Part shown: piece after piece, positions 43,151 to 43,179 of the stretch
Layout: the number at the start of each line of letters is the position of its first letter
How positions within the stretch are numbered: the stretch's first letter is position 1
DNA from: Paenibacillus thermotolerans
GTDB taxonomy: Bacteria; Bacillota; Bacilli; Paenibacillales; YIM-B00363
Length of the DNA stretch: 43,179 nt
NCBI RefSeq assembly: GCF_028745515.1
Contig: NZ_JAQZSG010000037.1
Span: 1 to 43,179, forward strand
Direction of reading: 5' to 3'
Notes under the pieces: model-generated
The model's database searches: none
The model's input: the letters and a program-made list of their open reading frames with translations, nothing else
Told to the model about the DNA's origin: nothing
Translations under genes and position numbers: made by a program

Positions 43151-43179
43151 GACTAAGATTTCGTCTTGGACAAAAAAAG

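Overview
The window looks like a chromosomal stretch of a Gram-positive, spore-former-type Bacillales bacterium, most likely Paenibacillus or a close relative such as Cohnella. The reasons are moderately high GC, purine-rich Shine-Dalgarno (SD) sites, frequent TTG and GTG starts, Bacillales-type two-component systems, and class I preQ1 and ZTP riboswitches. There are no rRNA or tRNA genes, CRISPR arrays or prophages. The only transposase trace is a decayed IS110-type fragment.

Layout. 1-8160 is a signalling block: the tail of a lost HD-GYP gene, a chemoreceptor, a histidine pseudokinase, a DegS-like kinase and its NarL-type regulator, then a large MASE3-PAS-GGDEF-EAL cyclic-di-GMP protein with a frameshift in its EAL domain and an orphan NarL-type regulator. 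8270-9680 holds queF under a preQ1-I riboswitch, a dispersed intergenic repeat, the remnant of a truncated haemoglobin and an Fnr/Crp-like box. 9620-16950 carries housekeeping genes: a Gre-like protein behind a 20-codon leader ORF, an aromatic acid exporter-like protein, a VOC protein, cardiolipin synthase, an acetyltransferase, a TRIC-family channel behind a ZTP riboswitch with its own terminator, an NCS2 purine/uracil-type permease with a leader terminator, and a HAD phosphatase. 17020-19260 holds a second, inverted copy of the repeat and a GntR/ABC cassette of YtrA type with a palindromic operator.

19320-24920 is a catabolic block with two leaderless (cytoplasmic) Cys-type sulfatases, NagA and a Gfo/Idh/MocA oxidoreductase; this suggests desulfation and processing of a sulfated amino sugar. 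25040-29070 has a lipoprotein, an ECF sigma factor fused to a C39/BtrH-like domain with a candidate self-recognised promoter, a tandem VOC protein and a lyxose-isomerase-like cupin. 29336-33880 holds a decapeptide-repeat protein, a 55-residue protein, an amidoligase-like protein, a beta-propeller protein, and an alpha/beta hydrolase with its TetR regulator and operator. 34007-39567 is a response regulator, kinase, ABC ATPase and FtsX-type permease operon. 39787-41634 is an oxidoreductase plus sugar-isomerase pair. The end holds IS debris, a FadR-type GntR regulator and a third, partial copy of the repeat.

The most interesting signals are: (1) a dispersed non-coding element made of four ~50-bp units arranged two forward and two inverted, with 50/75/50 spacing conserved in two copies; (2) a ZTP riboswitch in front of a TRIC-family gene next to a purine-type permease; (3) a DegS-like pseudokinase encoded beside its apparent parent kinase; (4) the sigma factor and papain-like domain fusion; and (5) several gene remnants that show what was lost. 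All assignments come from reading the sequence and recalling family motifs; no database search was run.
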